The notes beneath the pieces were generated by a model that was not told the DNA's origin, made no database searches, and saw only the letters and a list, made by a program, of their open reading frames with translations. Below are positions 18,629 to 28,774 of a stretch of 64,000 nucleotides of DNA, in pieces (position 1 is the stretch's first letter; every line of letters begins with the position of its first letter). The DNA lies in assembly GCF_000964795.1 (NCBI RefSeq), contig NZ_LANX01000001.1, positions 806,001 to 870,000 of the forward strand, written 5' to 3'. This stretch comes from Candidatus Neoehrlichia procyonis str. RAC413. Its GTDB lineage: Bacteria; Pseudomonadota; Alphaproteobacteria; Rickettsiales; Anaplasmataceae. The position numbers and the translations under genes are program-made.

Positions 18629-19453
18629 TCAGTTTTTATATATATTCACTTCAACATTACCAACTTTCATAATTCTTTGTTGATCTACTATTTTATCAGT
18701 TTGCAATATACATAATCCTATATTTTGTATACTAAATAACAATTCACCTATCAATTCATTCTGAAAAAACACTTCTTTTACGTCTGTAGGTAATTTATCT
18801 GAAGAGGTAATCGTATAAGTCTTTTGTTTAGCACCAGCACGATACATACGTGCAACTACTTCCTGTCCTATGTAACATCCTTTGTTAAAATCAATAGCAT
18901 TAAGCTCATCCATCCTAAAATGCAAAGGAAAAGATCTTTTCTTTTTCATATCCCTATTACAATCTGGTATTGTATGTTGTATCTTTAGTATTTCATATTC
19001 TTGTAAACCTATATCTTGATACCATACGTTTTTTAATATAGGCATAATAACACGCGTTCCTATATTAGCATTCCTAGGATCATTAATAAATATTAACCCA
19101 TCCGTAATATAAGTTTTTCCGCAATGACCTTCTTCAGAATCTATTATTATACCAACTTTATACTCTCTAGAACAATCTCGAATTTTTACTTTTTTATGTA
19201 ATCTATATAGCATAAGCTGTGTTATAAGGTCATTTTTATCTGCACTATCACACTCCAACAATAAATCGTCTTCTTTTTGTACTACAAAAAAATCATACAT
19301 ATATCTTCCCTGAGGAGTTAATAGCAAAGAATAAATAGAGTTCCTTGCATTAACCTTAAATATATTATTTGTAATTATGCTGTTAAGAAATTGCTTAGCA
19401 TCAGGACCAGAAATTTTTATTATACTACGACTCAATAATGTAGTAAACTTCAC
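18629..19453 (-). CDS. ygfZ: YgfZ/GcvT-like folate-binding protein
   Basis: A member of the YgfZ (IBA57) family, folate-binding proteins that help assemble or repair certain [4Fe-4S] enzymes such as the tRNA methylthiotransferase MiaB. The family signature KGCYIGQEVVARMYRAG is present near residue 195, including the key Cys. I start it at GTG 19453 because GAGG lies eight bases before it. A TTG at 19459 is the alternative and adds two residues, for 276 in all. The N-terminal region LLSRSIIKISGPDAKQFLNSIITN matches the GcvT-like fold. It sits alone between two gaps and points towards ccmF, which is on the same strand about 540 bases upstream. Confidence 0.88.
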   Translation of the reverse strand: MKFTTLLSRSIIKISGPDAKQFLNSIITNNIFKVNARNSIYSLLLTPQGRYMYDFFVVQKEDDLLLECDSADKNDLITQLMLYRLHKKVKIRDCSREYKVGIIIDSEEGHCGKTYITDGLIFINDPRNANIGTRVIMPILKNVWYQDIGLQEYEILKIQHTIPDCNRDMKKKRSFPLHFRMDELNAIDFNKGCYIGQEVVARMYRAGAKQKTYTITSSDKLPTDVKEVFFQNELIGELLFSIQNIGLCILQTDKIVDQQRIMKVGNVEVNIYKN

Positions 19454-19997
19454 AATCAATACCTCAATAATTATTTTAGGTGTGTACCTTATTAATAAAG
19501 TTAATAAGCACTCAATACCTTAAATTATTCCTGAACCAGGCCATCAAGATATTGTAACAGAAATAAAAATAATTCGATACTAATATATAAAACATACCTT
19601 TAAAACAACAAAAATTATGGCACATTCCTGCTTATTATGCAATTATATTACCATGATAAAGTGTGTAAAATACATTATCCTCACATAAGCAGGTCTTAAT
19701 TACAACAACATCTACCTGTTTTAAACATTTACGTTCTTGTACAACATAATAACTAAACTACAAATATATAAAAAATAGTAATATTTCATTACAATTCCTT
19801 TTGCTAATATCATGTAGCTATAGCACTAAATTTATAAATACCGCAATTACTACAGCATATAATAAACATCTAAGCTGTAATATTCATATTATGTTTACAA
19901 TAAACTCGCTATTAAAGTAGCGAGTCACTATACCATTGCCTACAAACTATCCATTAATATAACGCATTATATACAAATCTTCTATCATATTACATTT
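19454..19997. other. Gap between ygfZ and ccmF
   Basis: The gap contains the ccmF terminator (19904-19925) and the ygfZ promoter region. On the plus strand at 19522-19581 a short open frame reads IIPEPGHQDIVTEIKIIRY and then a stop, which looks like a scrap of coding sequence but has no start and is too short to assign. Nothing else was seen. Confidence 0.4.
19904..19925 (-). terminator. Rho-independent terminator downstream of ccmF
   Basis: ACTCGCTA (19904-19911) and TAGCGAGT (19918-19925) form a perfect 8-bp stem with half G-C pairs and a 6-base loop, which is rare in this DNA. Read on the minus strand it is followed by TTTATTGT. It lies about 75 bases past the ccmF stop. Confidence 0.75.
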
Positions 19998-21911
19998 CTA
20001 TGTACTAACTGTAATATTAGAGGCTTTTTTTTTAAAAGTAACAACTCCTATAATCGTTCCACCAAGTACTATCATACAAACCCCGATCCATATCAAGTTA
20101 ATATAAGGTTTATAATATATCTTTACAGCAATACCTTTATGTACATCTATATCACCTACTATTATATAAATATCTGATAAAAAATTATGATATACACTAC
20201 TCTCAGTATTCCTAGTTCTCTCAACCATATAAAATCTATTCTCGGGCAGTAATTTACCTATTAATTTATCATTATCTTTTATAAGAAATAATCCTCTAAC
20301 TGCTTCATAATTAGCTTGCTTAATAAGAGAAAGTTTTGATAAAATAATCTCAAAGCCATGAATGCCTACACGGCTATTTTCTCTCATATATTGTTCTTTA
20401 GTTTCTTGAAAAACCGTAGAGCATATTGCTCCTAATATTAGGATAGAAAATCCCATGTGAGAGATAAGCATTGCATAATATCTGCCGTTCAAAGATATAG
20501 CCAACTTTACAGACTCATCCAAAGACACTTTAAATAATTTAATTTTAATACTATAATCTTTTAAAGAAGATATAATCAACAATACCGATAGTAACAATAT
20601 AGAAACAACAACACCTTTAAAAAAGATTAAAAGCAATATCATAAAAATTATCAAAAAATATTTAAGGTTTATTTTTACACTATCATTTCCCTGCCAGCTT
20701 AACTCTAAGACAAAAACCATTAACAATAATAATACAATAACTAACCCGCTAAAAATCATATTATAGTATTGGGAACCTACCGAAATGACTTCACCTGTTA
20801 ATAATTCTAAAATAACAGGATATATAGTACCAACAAATACCACAACAAAGGCCGTAAAGAATAATATATTATTTATCATTATCGCAGTAATCTTTGAAAC
20901 ATAAGAGAAACAGCAGCTCTCCTCTGGTTTTTTAAAAAAAACCATCAATATTATAATACTTGCACTTACAATAATACCTATCAATATTAATATATATATT
21001 CCTCGCTCTGGATCATTTGCAAAAGTATGGACAGAAACTAAAATTCCAGAACGTATCAAAAATGTACCAATTAAACTAACCCCAAATGTAAGTATCGATA
21101 ACAAAAATGCAAAACTACAACATATATTAAATTTTTTAACTAAAGATATTATATGTATTAATGCTATTCCTAATAACCATGGCATTAGTGAAGAATTTTC
21201 AACAGGATCCCAAAACCAAAATCCTCCCCATCCTAATTCTCTATATGCCCACCAGCTTCCTAAAGCAATACCGCAAGTTAAAAAAGACCATGAAATTAAT
21301 ACCCAAGGATTTACTATACGCACCCATTCTTGAGGTTTTTTTTGTACCATAATACTAGACAATGTTATAGAAAAAACTGTACTAAATCCAACATATCCAA
21401 AAAACAATATAGGAGGATGTACAGCTAATCCTATATCCTGCAACATAGGATTAAACCCTAATCCATCAAGTTCAGTTGTTATCATTCTAGTAAATGGATT
21501 AGATGTTATCATCACAAATAATGAGAACCCACAATACAATAGGTGCTGTATTGATATAGCAACTCTCTTTAAATCTTCTGGCTTTAACAACAATTCCAAT
21601 AATAATGCATGTGCACTTAGCATCCAAAGCCATAGTAAAATCGAACCCTCATAGTTACCCCATACACCACATATTTTATATATTAAGGGTTTAGTTATAT
21701 AAGAATTATAGTAAACATTACAAAAAGAAAAATTATCTGTTACATGAACATAAATTAATAAGCCTACAGCAAAGCTAACTAAAAAAAAAATTGCATATGT
21801 AAATATCTTACTAAAAGTAAATGATAAATACGAAGCAGCTGGATAAACTGCAGATAATATACACGTTGCTAATAATGGTAAATTTACAACACTATCTACA
21901 AAATTTAACAT
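19998..21911 (-). CDS. ccmF: Cytochrome c maturation protein CcmF
   Basis: CcmF is the inner-membrane part of the System I heme lyase that, with CcmH, attaches heme to apocytochrome c in the periplasm. The 637-residue protein has about 15 hydrophobic segments. The tryptophan-rich WWD motif WGGFWFWDPVENSSLMPW is present near residues 228-245, and heme-axial His candidates lie in VHPPILFFGY and VHTFANDPERG. The latter matches the family sequence after the WWD region. The C-terminal periplasmic domain ends with one last helix and a basic tail. The length is close to that of enterobacterial CcmF. Other ccm genes are not in the window. A clear terminator follows. Confidence 0.95.
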   Translation of the reverse strand: MLNFVDSVVNLPLLATCILSAVYPAASYLSFTFSKIFTYAIFFLVSFAVGLLIYVHVTDNFSFCNVYYNSYITKPLIYKICGVWGNYEGSILLWLWMLSAHALLLELLLKPEDLKRVAISIQHLLYCGFSLFVMITSNPFTRMITTELDGLGFNPMLQDIGLAVHPPILFFGYVGFSTVFSITLSSIMVQKKPQEWVRIVNPWVLISWSFLTCGIALGSWWAYRELGWGGFWFWDPVENSSLMPWLLGIALIHIISLVKKFNICCSFAFLLSILTFGVSLIGTFLIRSGILVSVHTFANDPERGIYILILIGIIVSASIIILMVFFKKPEESCCFSYVSKITAIMINNILFFTAFVVVFVGTIYPVILELLTGEVISVGSQYYNMIFSGLVIVLLLLMVFVLELSWQGNDSVKINLKYFLIIFMILLLIFFKGVVVSILLLSVLLIISSLKDYSIKIKLFKVSLDESVKLAISLNGRYYAMLISHMGFSILILGAICSTVFQETKEQYMRENSRVGIHGFEIILSKLSLIKQANYEAVRGLFLIKDNDKLIGKLLPENRFYMVERTRNTESSVYHNFLSDIYIIVGDIDVHKGIAVKIYYKPYINLIWIGVCMIVLGGTIIGVVTFKKKASNITVST

Positions 21912-22438
21912 AAACTACTACGTTCAGCTGTTAAAAAAATATAAGCTATATCCATCAGTACAGTAACAATTGTTATTATCTAACAACATAGAGCAAAATA
22001 CCTTATGACACTAATCAAGTATTAAGAAAATTCTATAAACAACACTCTACAAATTTATAACAAAATATTTAGCAAAACAATTCACCAAATAATTATAACC
22101 TGGGCCATTAATTACAAAATTTGAATAAATAATTAATTTTATCAATTACATAATTAGTATACCAGTACATGCTTAAAATAACAACTAAACATCATAAACT
22201 TAAGATTATTACTTACTAAACACTTATTATATTACAATAAAATTTTTGTTTGTAAGAACTCATCAAACTTTAACAAAATACAACTATTTATAAAATAAAT
22301 ACCACATTAAAATTAAACATCTCAAAAAAAAATAACTAATACCAATTAGTAATAAATACATCTTTTGTTACTATTACAAAGTTATTGCATCACTAATGAC
22401 TATTTTCTATACTTCATTAATAAAATAAAATTAAATAT
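21912..22438. other. Divergent gap between ccmF and valS
   Basis: About 530 bases that must hold two promoters pointing outward. I see no gene or RNA. The sequence is nearly all A and T, with several possible TATAAT-like boxes, none distinctive enough to call. Confidence 0.45.
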
Positions 22439-24898
22439 ATGCAACTACGTGATAAATACTCATTTAAAGCTATAGAAGAAAAATTTAATACTCTTTGGAA
22501 AAATACACAATTATATAAATGGAAAAATTCTCAAAATAACAATTTTGTGATTGACACTCCTCCCCCTACAATATCAGGTCAACTACACATAGGACATGTG
22601 TTTAGTTACTGTCATACCGATTTTATAGCACGATATCAACGTATGACAGGAAAAGATGTATTTTATCCTATAGGATTTGATGACAATGGGTTGCCTACAG
22701 AAAGATTAGTTGAAAAAACTAAAAAAGTAAGAGCAAAAGATCTTGAAAGAAAAGACTTTATTAAAATGTGCCAACAAGTTTCTTATGATTTTAGATGTCA
22801 ATTTAAACAACTATTTCAATCCTTAGGTATCAGTTACGATTGGGAATTAGAGTATCATACCATTAGCAAAGATATTCAAACACTATCACAAATATCCTTC
22901 ATTGACTTATATGAAAAAAATAAATTATATAGAAAATTACAACCCATTTTTTGGGATACAGTAGATCACACAGCAATTGCGCAAGCAGAAATTGAAGACA
23001 AAGAAGTTTCATCTTTTATGAACATAATTAATTTTAAAACAGAAAGTGGAGAAACAATCAATATTGCAACTACACGCCCAGAACTTATACCAGCATGTGT
23101 AGCAATATTTTTTAATCCCAAAGATCATAGGTATACCCACTTAAATGGACAATATGCTATAGTACCTATTTTTGAAAATAAAGTAAAAATTCTACCAGAT
23201 AATAAGGTAAAAATAGATAAGGGAACAGGATTGGTTATGTGCTGTACATTTGGTGACGAAATGGATGTTTACTGGTGGCAAACTCATAAATTAGATACTA
23301 AGATCATAATCAACAAGGTGGGAAAAATTCACAATTTACATGCATCTACAGAAAAAGCACATGCCTTTGTCCAAGCAATTAATAATTTATCTATTATTAG
23401 CGCCCGTAAAGCAACAATAGAATTCTTACTACGGCATAATCTACTTATTTCTCAGCAACCAATCGTACATAACGTTAAATGTGCAGAAAGATCAGGAACT
23501 CCTATTGAAATTTTACTCAATTATCAGTGGTTCATAAAAACACTAGATTATAAAAATGAGATACTAAAAAAAATTCAAAAAATTAATTGGTATCCTGAAT
23601 CTATGAGTAAACGTATAAAAATATGGGTAGATAGTTTAAATTGGGACTGGTGTATATCACGTCAACGATACTTTGGGGTACCATTCCCTGTATGGTATTC
23701 TAAACGAGCAGACGAGCTAGGAAAAATCATTATCCCAAACATTCAAGATTTACCAGTAAATCCAACAATAGATCTTCCATATGGATACAGTAAAGATGAA
23801 ATAGAAGCAGAAACTGACGTAATGGATACCTGGGCCACCAGTTCACTCTCTCCACAGTTTCATGTCAAATGCATTGACAAAAAAAAATTACAAAATATAA
23901 ACAGCTTACCTTTTTTATTTCCTGCAAATTTAAGAACTCAAAGCCATGAAATTATACGTTCTTGGGCATTTTATACTATATTAAAATCTTACCATCATAA
24001 TAATGATATTCCATGGAAAAATATCATGATTAGTGGATGGTGTTTAGCAGAAGATAAAACAAAAATGAGTAAATCAAAAGGAAATACCATAAATCCATAC
24101 AATATATTAAATACATATGGTGCCGACGCAGTAAGATACTGGGCAGCAAATTCTAAACTTGGAACAGATACAGCATTTTCTCATGACGTTATTAAAACTG
24201 GGCAACGTTTTATTACTAAGCTGTGGAATGCAAGTAAATTCGTCTCTATATTTATTTCGCATTACCAAAATCCCAACATAACATATGTAACAGAACCAAT
24301 GGATAAATGGATACTATCAAAACTATACAAAGTAATACTAAATACAACACAACAACTTAACTGCTTTGAATATTGTCTCGCATTGAATACTGTTGAAGAA
24401 TTTTTCTGGAAAGATTTTTGTAATAATTATTTAGAGCTCACAAAAAAAAGAGCATATGGCAAAGATGTTACCTCACAAGAAAATTTAAGTGCTATTCATA
24501 CTTTATCTTACACACTTAAAACCTTACTTAAACTATTAGCACCATTTATCCCATATATCACAGAAGAAATTTATAGTAATCTCTATCAATGCGGTTCCGT
24601 TCATGATCAAAACAACTGGCCTATTAAAGAAGCAAGCTTACATGATACGCTATATGAACAACTAGGAAATAAATTTATAGAAATACTAGATCAAGTAAGA
24701 AAGCTCAAATCCGATATGAAAGTTTCTGTTAAATATCAAATAGATACACTGACAGTCAACTGCCAAGATTCTTCTCTTTTTTCTGAATCATTCACTAAAG
24801 ACTTAAAATATGTATGTAACGCAAATAATGTACTGTATAATACTACCTTACATTCCTTACAAAATACTACTTTAAGTGTTTCTGCAACTTTTACATAA
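22439..24898 (+). CDS. valS: Valyl-tRNA synthetase, archaeal type
   Basis: A class I synthetase of 819 residues that charges tRNA-Val. The HIGH motif appears as QLHIGHVFS near residues 49-57 and the KMSKS loop as KMSKSKGNT at about 542-550. The CP1 editing domain lies between about residues 190 and 330, with the threonine-rich entry ATTRPEL. The stretch GFDDNGLPTERLVEK, in place of the usual bacterial GTDHAGIATQ, is typical of archaeal-type ValRS, which is known in Rickettsiales and is interpreted as a transfer. It is shorter than the E. coli enzyme (951) because it lacks the long C-terminal coiled coil. An inverted, broken copy of its 3' part lies 250 bases downstream. Confidence 0.96.
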   Translation: MQLRDKYSFKAIEEKFNTLWKNTQLYKWKNSQNNNFVIDTPPPTISGQLHIGHVFSYCHTDFIARYQRMTGKDVFYPIGFDDNGLPTERLVEKTKKVRAKDLERKDFIKMCQQVSYDFRCQFKQLFQSLGISYDWELEYHTISKDIQTLSQISFIDLYEKNKLYRKLQPIFWDTVDHTAIAQAEIEDKEVSSFMNIINFKTESGETINIATTRPELIPACVAIFFNPKDHRYTHLNGQYAIVPIFENKVKILPDNKVKIDKGTGLVMCCTFGDEMDVYWWQTHKLDTKIIINKVGKIHNLHASTEKAHAFVQAINNLSIISARKATIEFLLRHNLLISQQPIVHNVKCAERSGTPIEILLNYQWFIKTLDYKNEILKKIQKINWYPESMSKRIKIWVDSLNWDWCISRQRYFGVPFPVWYSKRADELGKIIIPNIQDLPVNPTIDLPYGYSKDEIEAETDVMDTWATSSLSPQFHVKCIDKKKLQNINSLPFLFPANLRTQSHEIIRSWAFYTILKSYHHNNDIPWKNIMISGWCLAEDKTKMSKSKGNTINPYNILNTYGADAVRYWAANSKLGTDTAFSHDVIKTGQRFITKLWNASKFVSIFISHYQNPNITYVTEPMDKWILSKLYKVILNTTQQLNCFEYCLALNTVEEFFWKDFCNNYLELTKKRAYGKDVTSQENLSAIHTLSYTLKTLLKLLAPFIPYITEEIYSNLYQCGSVHDQNNWPIKEASLHDTLYEQLGNKFIEILDQVRKLKSDMKVSVKYQIDTLTVNCQDSSLFSESFTKDLKYVCNANNVLYNTTLHSLQNTTLSVSATFT

Positions 24899-24964
24899 TG
24901 TAAAATACATTTATGATATAACATAGCAAATTATCATAAAAATTTATAATTATCATTATACTTA

Positions 24965-25107
24965 TTAATAACCAAATCTTTTACGTACAAAATTTTTGTA
25001 TAAAAAAATTATATCCAAAAATTTTAATTTATCATCACACTCATCACCTATGATATTATATAATTCCTTCTTTATGTTGAACGTGTCACTTAAAAATGTA
25101 CAACATA
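24965..25107 (-). pseudogene. Coding-like remnant of unknown gene next to the valS copy
   Basis: On the minus strand an open stretch of 47 codons runs from just after a TAG stop at about 25108 to a TAA at 24965-24967. It includes NIKKELYNIIGDECDD and ends in VRKRFGY. The balanced mix of charged residues looks like real coding sequence. There is no start codon or ribosome-binding site, and it sits directly beyond the inverted valS fragment on the same strand. I could not assign it; it may be the tail of another duplicated gene. Confidence 0.35.
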
Positions 25108-25145
25108 TAAGCTAATTCTGTATATCTTTTTATTACTCTGTGATA

Positions 25146-25425
25146 TTTTTTGTGAGAGTTAACATCTTGACCGTATGCTCTCTTTCTTTTGTGACTCTCA
25201 ATAATTATTACAAAAATCTTTTCAGAAAAATTCTTCAACAATATTAAAAGCAGTTAATAAGTTGTTGTGTTGTATTTAATATTACTTTGTATAGTTTTGA
25301 TAGTATCCATTTATCCATTGGTTCTGTTACATATGTTATGTTAAGACTATGGTAATACAAATAAATATAGAAACGAATTTACTTGCATTCCACAGCTTAG
25401 TAATAAACGTTAACCCAGTTTCAAA
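25146..25425 (-). pseudogene. Inverted partial duplicate of valS
   Basis: The reverse complement of this stretch aligns almost base for base with valS 24190-24485. Long identical runs include the codons for TYVTEPMDKWILSKLYKV. The copy has lost about 17 bases inside the segment, has several small insertions and substitutions, and no longer keeps an open frame. It lacks the HIGH, editing and KMSKS regions, so it cannot encode an enzyme. Orientation is opposite to the parent, giving an inverted repeat with roughly 280-base arms and a 660-base spacer. Confidence 0.9.
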
Positions 25426-25621
25426 AATCTGGAATTTTTCACTTAGCTTACAACAATATGTTCAATCCAAAATACGTACAACTCTAAACTCAAAAATCCA
25501 TTCTCTATCAAAAATAGTATTTATAGTTTTAATTAGGAAATTTCATAAAAACACTTACAAAGTAAATATACCTCACACACAAATATACTTACCAACCTTA
25601 CTATAATATAAATTGTATAAA

Positions 25622-26065
25622 CTAACTACGCATGATTCTACTCTTCTCTCTACTCCAATCCCTCTCTTTGATTACTTCTCTTTTATCATAAAGTTTTTTA
25701 CCTTTTACAATAGCAATTTTAATTTTTACCAAGCCTTTATCATTAAAAAATATTAACAGCGGTACTACTGTTAACCCTGAAGCTTTAAGATTACCCGCTA
25801 TTTTATAAATTTGCTTTTTACGAAGAAGTAATTTTCGCGGCCTCAATGGACTATGATTACGATAACTTGAACGATTATATTCCGAAATATGTAATCCATG
25901 TAACCATAGCTCCATATTCTTTTCGACAACGTAAGCTTCAGTAATACTTACTTTTCTTTGACGAAGAGACTTTACTTCGCTACCTATCAAAACCACACCA
26001 GCATCAAATTCTTGTATAATAAAATAATTAAACCTTGCTTTACGATTTTCTACTATTACTTCCAT
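25622..26065 (-). CDS. smpB: SsrA-binding protein SmpB
   Basis: SmpB binds tmRNA and brings it to stalled ribosomes for trans-translation. The 147-residue form starting at ATG 26065 ([16 protein letters not shown]) fits the family. A TTG three codons upstream at 26074 would overlap ribB. Landmarks are [19 protein letters not shown] (residues 31-50), [23 protein letters not shown] and the basic C-terminal tail [18 protein letters not shown], which becomes helical on the ribosome. The tmRNA gene is not in the window. The gene follows ribB by two bases and ends a minus-strand cluster. Confidence 0.95.
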   Translation of the reverse strand: MEVIVENRKARFNYFIIQEFDAGVVLIGSEVKSLRQRKVSITEAYVVEKNMELWLHGLHISEYNRSSYRNHSPLRPRKLLLRKKQIYKIAGNLKASGLTVVPLLIFFNDKGLVKIKIAIVKGKKLYDKREVIKERDWSREKSRIMRS

Positions 26066-26067
26066 AT

Positions 26068-26700
26068 TTAACAACTTGAATTCAAATACTCAATCAGCTT
26101 ACTAATTGTTAAAATTTTAATATTATGTTTACAAGCAAAATCTACAATTTCAAAAAACTTTGACATTGTACCATCCGGATTCATAAGCTCACATACGACT
26201 GCTGCTTCTGCACATTTAGATAATCTTGCAATTTCAACGCTTGCTTCTGTATGTCCTGGCCTTTCAAGTACCCCACCTTTTTTTGCAATAATCGGAAAAA
26301 CATGCCCTGGTGTTACTAAATCATCATTTGTAGCACCTTCACGTATAGCTGTCAATATCGTAGTAACTCTATCTTGAGCAGATACTCCAGTAGTAATTCC
26401 ATATCTAGAATCTATAGAAGTAGTAAACGCAGCACAATTATCGCTAACATTAGTACGAGGCATAAAATCCAAGTTAAGCTTTTTCCTATAATACTCTGTC
26501 ATAGCTAAACATACAATACCACTACCATATTGTATCATCATATTAACTGCTTCACAGTTTACCTTCTCTGCCAAAATAACTAAGTCACCTTCATTTTCTC
26601 TATTTTCATCATCCATCAAAATAAAAGACTTACCATTGGCAGCATCTTCTATAACGTGGTCAACAAAAGAAATATAATTTTCTAAATTGTTAACACTCAT
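26068..26700 (-). CDS. ribB: 3,4-dihydroxy-2-butanone 4-phosphate synthase
   Basis: RibB makes the four-carbon precursor of riboflavin from ribulose 5-phosphate. The 210-residue protein is the stand-alone form without a fused GTP cyclohydrolase II domain. The metal and substrate motif [11 protein letters not shown] lies near residues 30-40, and the second signature TPGHVFPI with [11 protein letters not shown] lies near 145-165. GAAGG precedes the ATG at 26700. It lies ten bases from greA upstream and two bases from smpB downstream on the minus strand, so the three are likely one transcript. Its substrate can come from Rpe and ribulose phosphate metabolism. Confidence 0.96.
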   Translation of the reverse strand: MSVNNLENYISFVDHVIEDAANGKSFILMDDENRENEGDLVILAEKVNCEAVNMMIQYGSGIVCLAMTEYYRKKLNLDFMPRTNVSDNCAAFTTSIDSRYGITTGVSAQDRVTTILTAIREGATNDDLVTPGHVFPIIAKKGGVLERPGHTEASVEIARLSKCAEAAVVCELMNPDGTMSKFFEIVDFACKHNIKILTISKLIEYLNSSC

Positions 26701-26710
26701 TAATGACCTT

Positions 26711-27211
26711 CTAAATAAATTCTATATTCATAATTTTATACATTTTATAGTCACCTTTAGGAGTTTTCACCTCCACAATATCACCTTTCTTTTTTCCTAA
26801 AAGAGACATAGTTAAAGGAGATTTAATAGAAATCATATTTTTTGATACATCAGCTTCATACTCTCCAACTATTTGATATTTAGTAACACTAACAATATCA
26901 TTATCTTCATTACACATAGAAAGCGTTACAGTTGCTCCAAACATAACTGTATCACCTGATAACTCTGATGCATCTATCACTTCAGCTCTAGATTTTTTTG
27001 ATTCCAATTCCATTATTTTACTTTCTATTAACCCTTGTCTTTCACGTGCAGCATGATACTCTGCATTTTCAGAAAGATCACCTAACTCCCTAGCATCAGA
27101 AATAGACTTTATAATCTTAGGCCTTTCACTTTTTAATAACTCCAATTCTGATTCCAGCTTTTCAAAGCCTTTCTTTGTAATAGGAAATCTTGTAGTAATA
27201 TAATCAGCCAT
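26711..27211 (-). CDS. greA: Transcription elongation factor GreA
   Basis: GreA stimulates RNA cleavage by backtracked RNA polymerase. The 166-residue protein has the N-terminal coiled-coil finger with conserved acidic tip residues in ARELGDLSENAEYHAARERQ (residues 41-60) and the C-terminal FKBP-like domain with the family phrase SPLTMSLLGKKKGDIVEVKTPKG. Length is normal. It begins 20 bases after atpA on the same strand, an arrangement that may tie it to the ATP synthase transcript. Confidence 0.96.
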   Translation of the reverse strand: MADYITTRFPITKKGFEKLESELELLKSERPKIIKSISDARELGDLSENAEYHAARERQGLIESKIMELESKKSRAEVIDASELSGDTVMFGATVTLSMCNEDNDIVSVTKYQIVGEYEADVSKNMISIKSPLTMSLLGKKKGDIVEVKTPKGDYKMYKIMNIEFI

Positions 27212-27231
27212 AATTTATCTACCTTAACCTA

Positions 27232-28755
27232 CTAAAAAACGCAAGTAAAACTCCTTATAATTTCTAACAACTTATTCTTTATATCATCAGTTATACTTTT
27301 TGACAAGCCACCTAGAACATCTTTGTAATTAAGCCGTAATTCACTCAAAAATCTTTGTGCAATTTTACCAATATCACTTATTGTTACACCATCAAAACAT
27401 CCATTAATACCAACAAAAATAACAGCGATTTGCTCTTCAATAGACAAAGGAGAATACTGTGGCTGCTTCAGCAACTCCATCATTACCTTTCCTCTTTCTA
27501 ACATTTTTTGTGAATGAGAATCTAAGTCAGAACCAAACTTCGCAAAATCTTCTAATTCACGATATTGAGCTAAACTTAATTTTACAGAACCAGCAACTTG
27601 CTTGACAGATTTTATTTGTGCAGCAGAACCAACTCTTGAAACAGATAGTCCAACATTAACAGCCGGACGAATCCCTTTATAAAAAAGCTCAGACTCAAGA
27701 AAAATTTGCCCATCAGTTATTGAAATAACATTCGTGGGAATATAAGCAGATACATCACCTGCCTGTGTTTCAATAATAGGCAGTGCCGTCAAAGAACCAC
27801 CACCTTTATCATTAGACATTTTCGCAGCTCTTTCTAATAATCGCGAATGAATATAAAAAACATCTCCAGGATATGCTTCTCGACCAGGAGGACGCCTTAA
27901 CAATAACGACATCTGTCTATATGCAACAGCATGCTTTGATAAATCATCATATACAATTAAGCAATGCATTCCTCTATCGCGAAAAAACTCTCCCATTGCA
28001 CAAGCAGAATATGGAGCTAAATATTGAATAGGTACATGATCAGCAGCTCCAGCAGCAACAACTGTTGTATAGTTCATTGCTCCACTTTCTTTAAGTTTAT
28101 TAACTACTCTAGCTATTGAAGAATTTTTTTGCCCTATAGCAACATATATACAATACAATTTTTCATCTTCACTGACTGCATCATTAATAGCTTTTTGATT
28201 AATAATAGCATCTATTGCAATAGATGTTTTCCCAGTTTTTCTATCGCCTATAATTAATTCACGTTGTCCCCTTCCTATTGGAATCAACATATCTATGGTT
28301 TTTACACCTGTTTGCAAAGGTTCAGTTACAGGTTGTCTATCAATTATACCAGGTGCCTTAGCTTCTACAGGAAGTCTTTCACTAAAATTTATATCCCCCT
28401 CACCATCTATAGGATTTCCCAGTGGATCAACAACTCTTCCTAACATTTCAAATCCTACTGGAACATCCATCAAAGAATTAGTACACTTAACAATGTCCCC
28501 TTCCTTAATATTTCTATCATCATCGAAAATTACTACACTAGCAGTATCATATTCTAAACTTAATATTACTCCTTTAGTTCCGTTATTAAATATTACCACT
28601 TCACTAAATTTTGCTTTCTCCAATCCATAAACTACAGCTATACCATCTTTCACTGATATAACTTCACCTATGCTTTCTTCTTTTATAGGATTGCTAAAAT
28701 TTTCAACTTTTTCTTTAATAATACGTAATACTTCCCCTGATGACACAATGTTCAT
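27232..28755 (-). CDS. atpA: ATP synthase F1 subunit alpha
   Basis: The non-catalytic nucleotide-binding subunit of the F1 head. I start it at ATG 28755 ([10 protein letters not shown]) because AGGTG lies six bases upstream; GTG 28764 is three codons earlier. The product is 507 residues. The Walker A motif [14 protein letters not shown] is at about residues 166-179, and the ATPase alpha/beta signature [17 protein letters not shown] is near 365-380. AtpH is directly upstream, but greA rather than atpG follows, so the usual atpHAGDC operon is broken here, as in other Anaplasmataceae. Confidence 0.97.
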   Translation of the reverse strand: MNIVSSGEVLRIIKEKVENFSNPIKEESIGEVISVKDGIAVVYGLEKAKFSEVVIFNNGTKGVILSLEYDTASVVIFDDDRNIKEGDIVKCTNSLMDVPVGFEMLGRVVDPLGNPIDGEGDINFSERLPVEAKAPGIIDRQPVTEPLQTGVKTIDMLIPIGRGQRELIIGDRKTGKTSIAIDAIINQKAINDAVSEDEKLYCIYVAIGQKNSSIARVVNKLKESGAMNYTTVVAAGAADHVPIQYLAPYSACAMGEFFRDRGMHCLIVYDDLSKHAVAYRQMSLLLRRPPGREAYPGDVFYIHSRLLERAAKMSNDKGGGSLTALPIIETQAGDVSAYIPTNVISITDGQIFLESELFYKGIRPAVNVGLSVSRVGSAAQIKSVKQVAGSVKLSLAQYRELEDFAKFGSDLDSHSQKMLERGKVMMELLKQPQYSPLSIEEQIAVIFVGINGCFDGVTISDIGKIAQRFLSELRLNYKDVLGGLSKSITDDIKNKLLEIIRSFTCVF

Positions 28756-28774
28756 TACTTTCACCTAAAAAATA

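Noticed and set aside
25349-25606. 85-codon plus-strand frame between valS and smpB
   Set aside because: Its first part is antisense to the inverted valS relic, which explains the open frame. No start context.
28295-28630. 111-codon plus-strand frame
   Set aside because: Antisense to atpA, a strongly conserved gene; no independent support.
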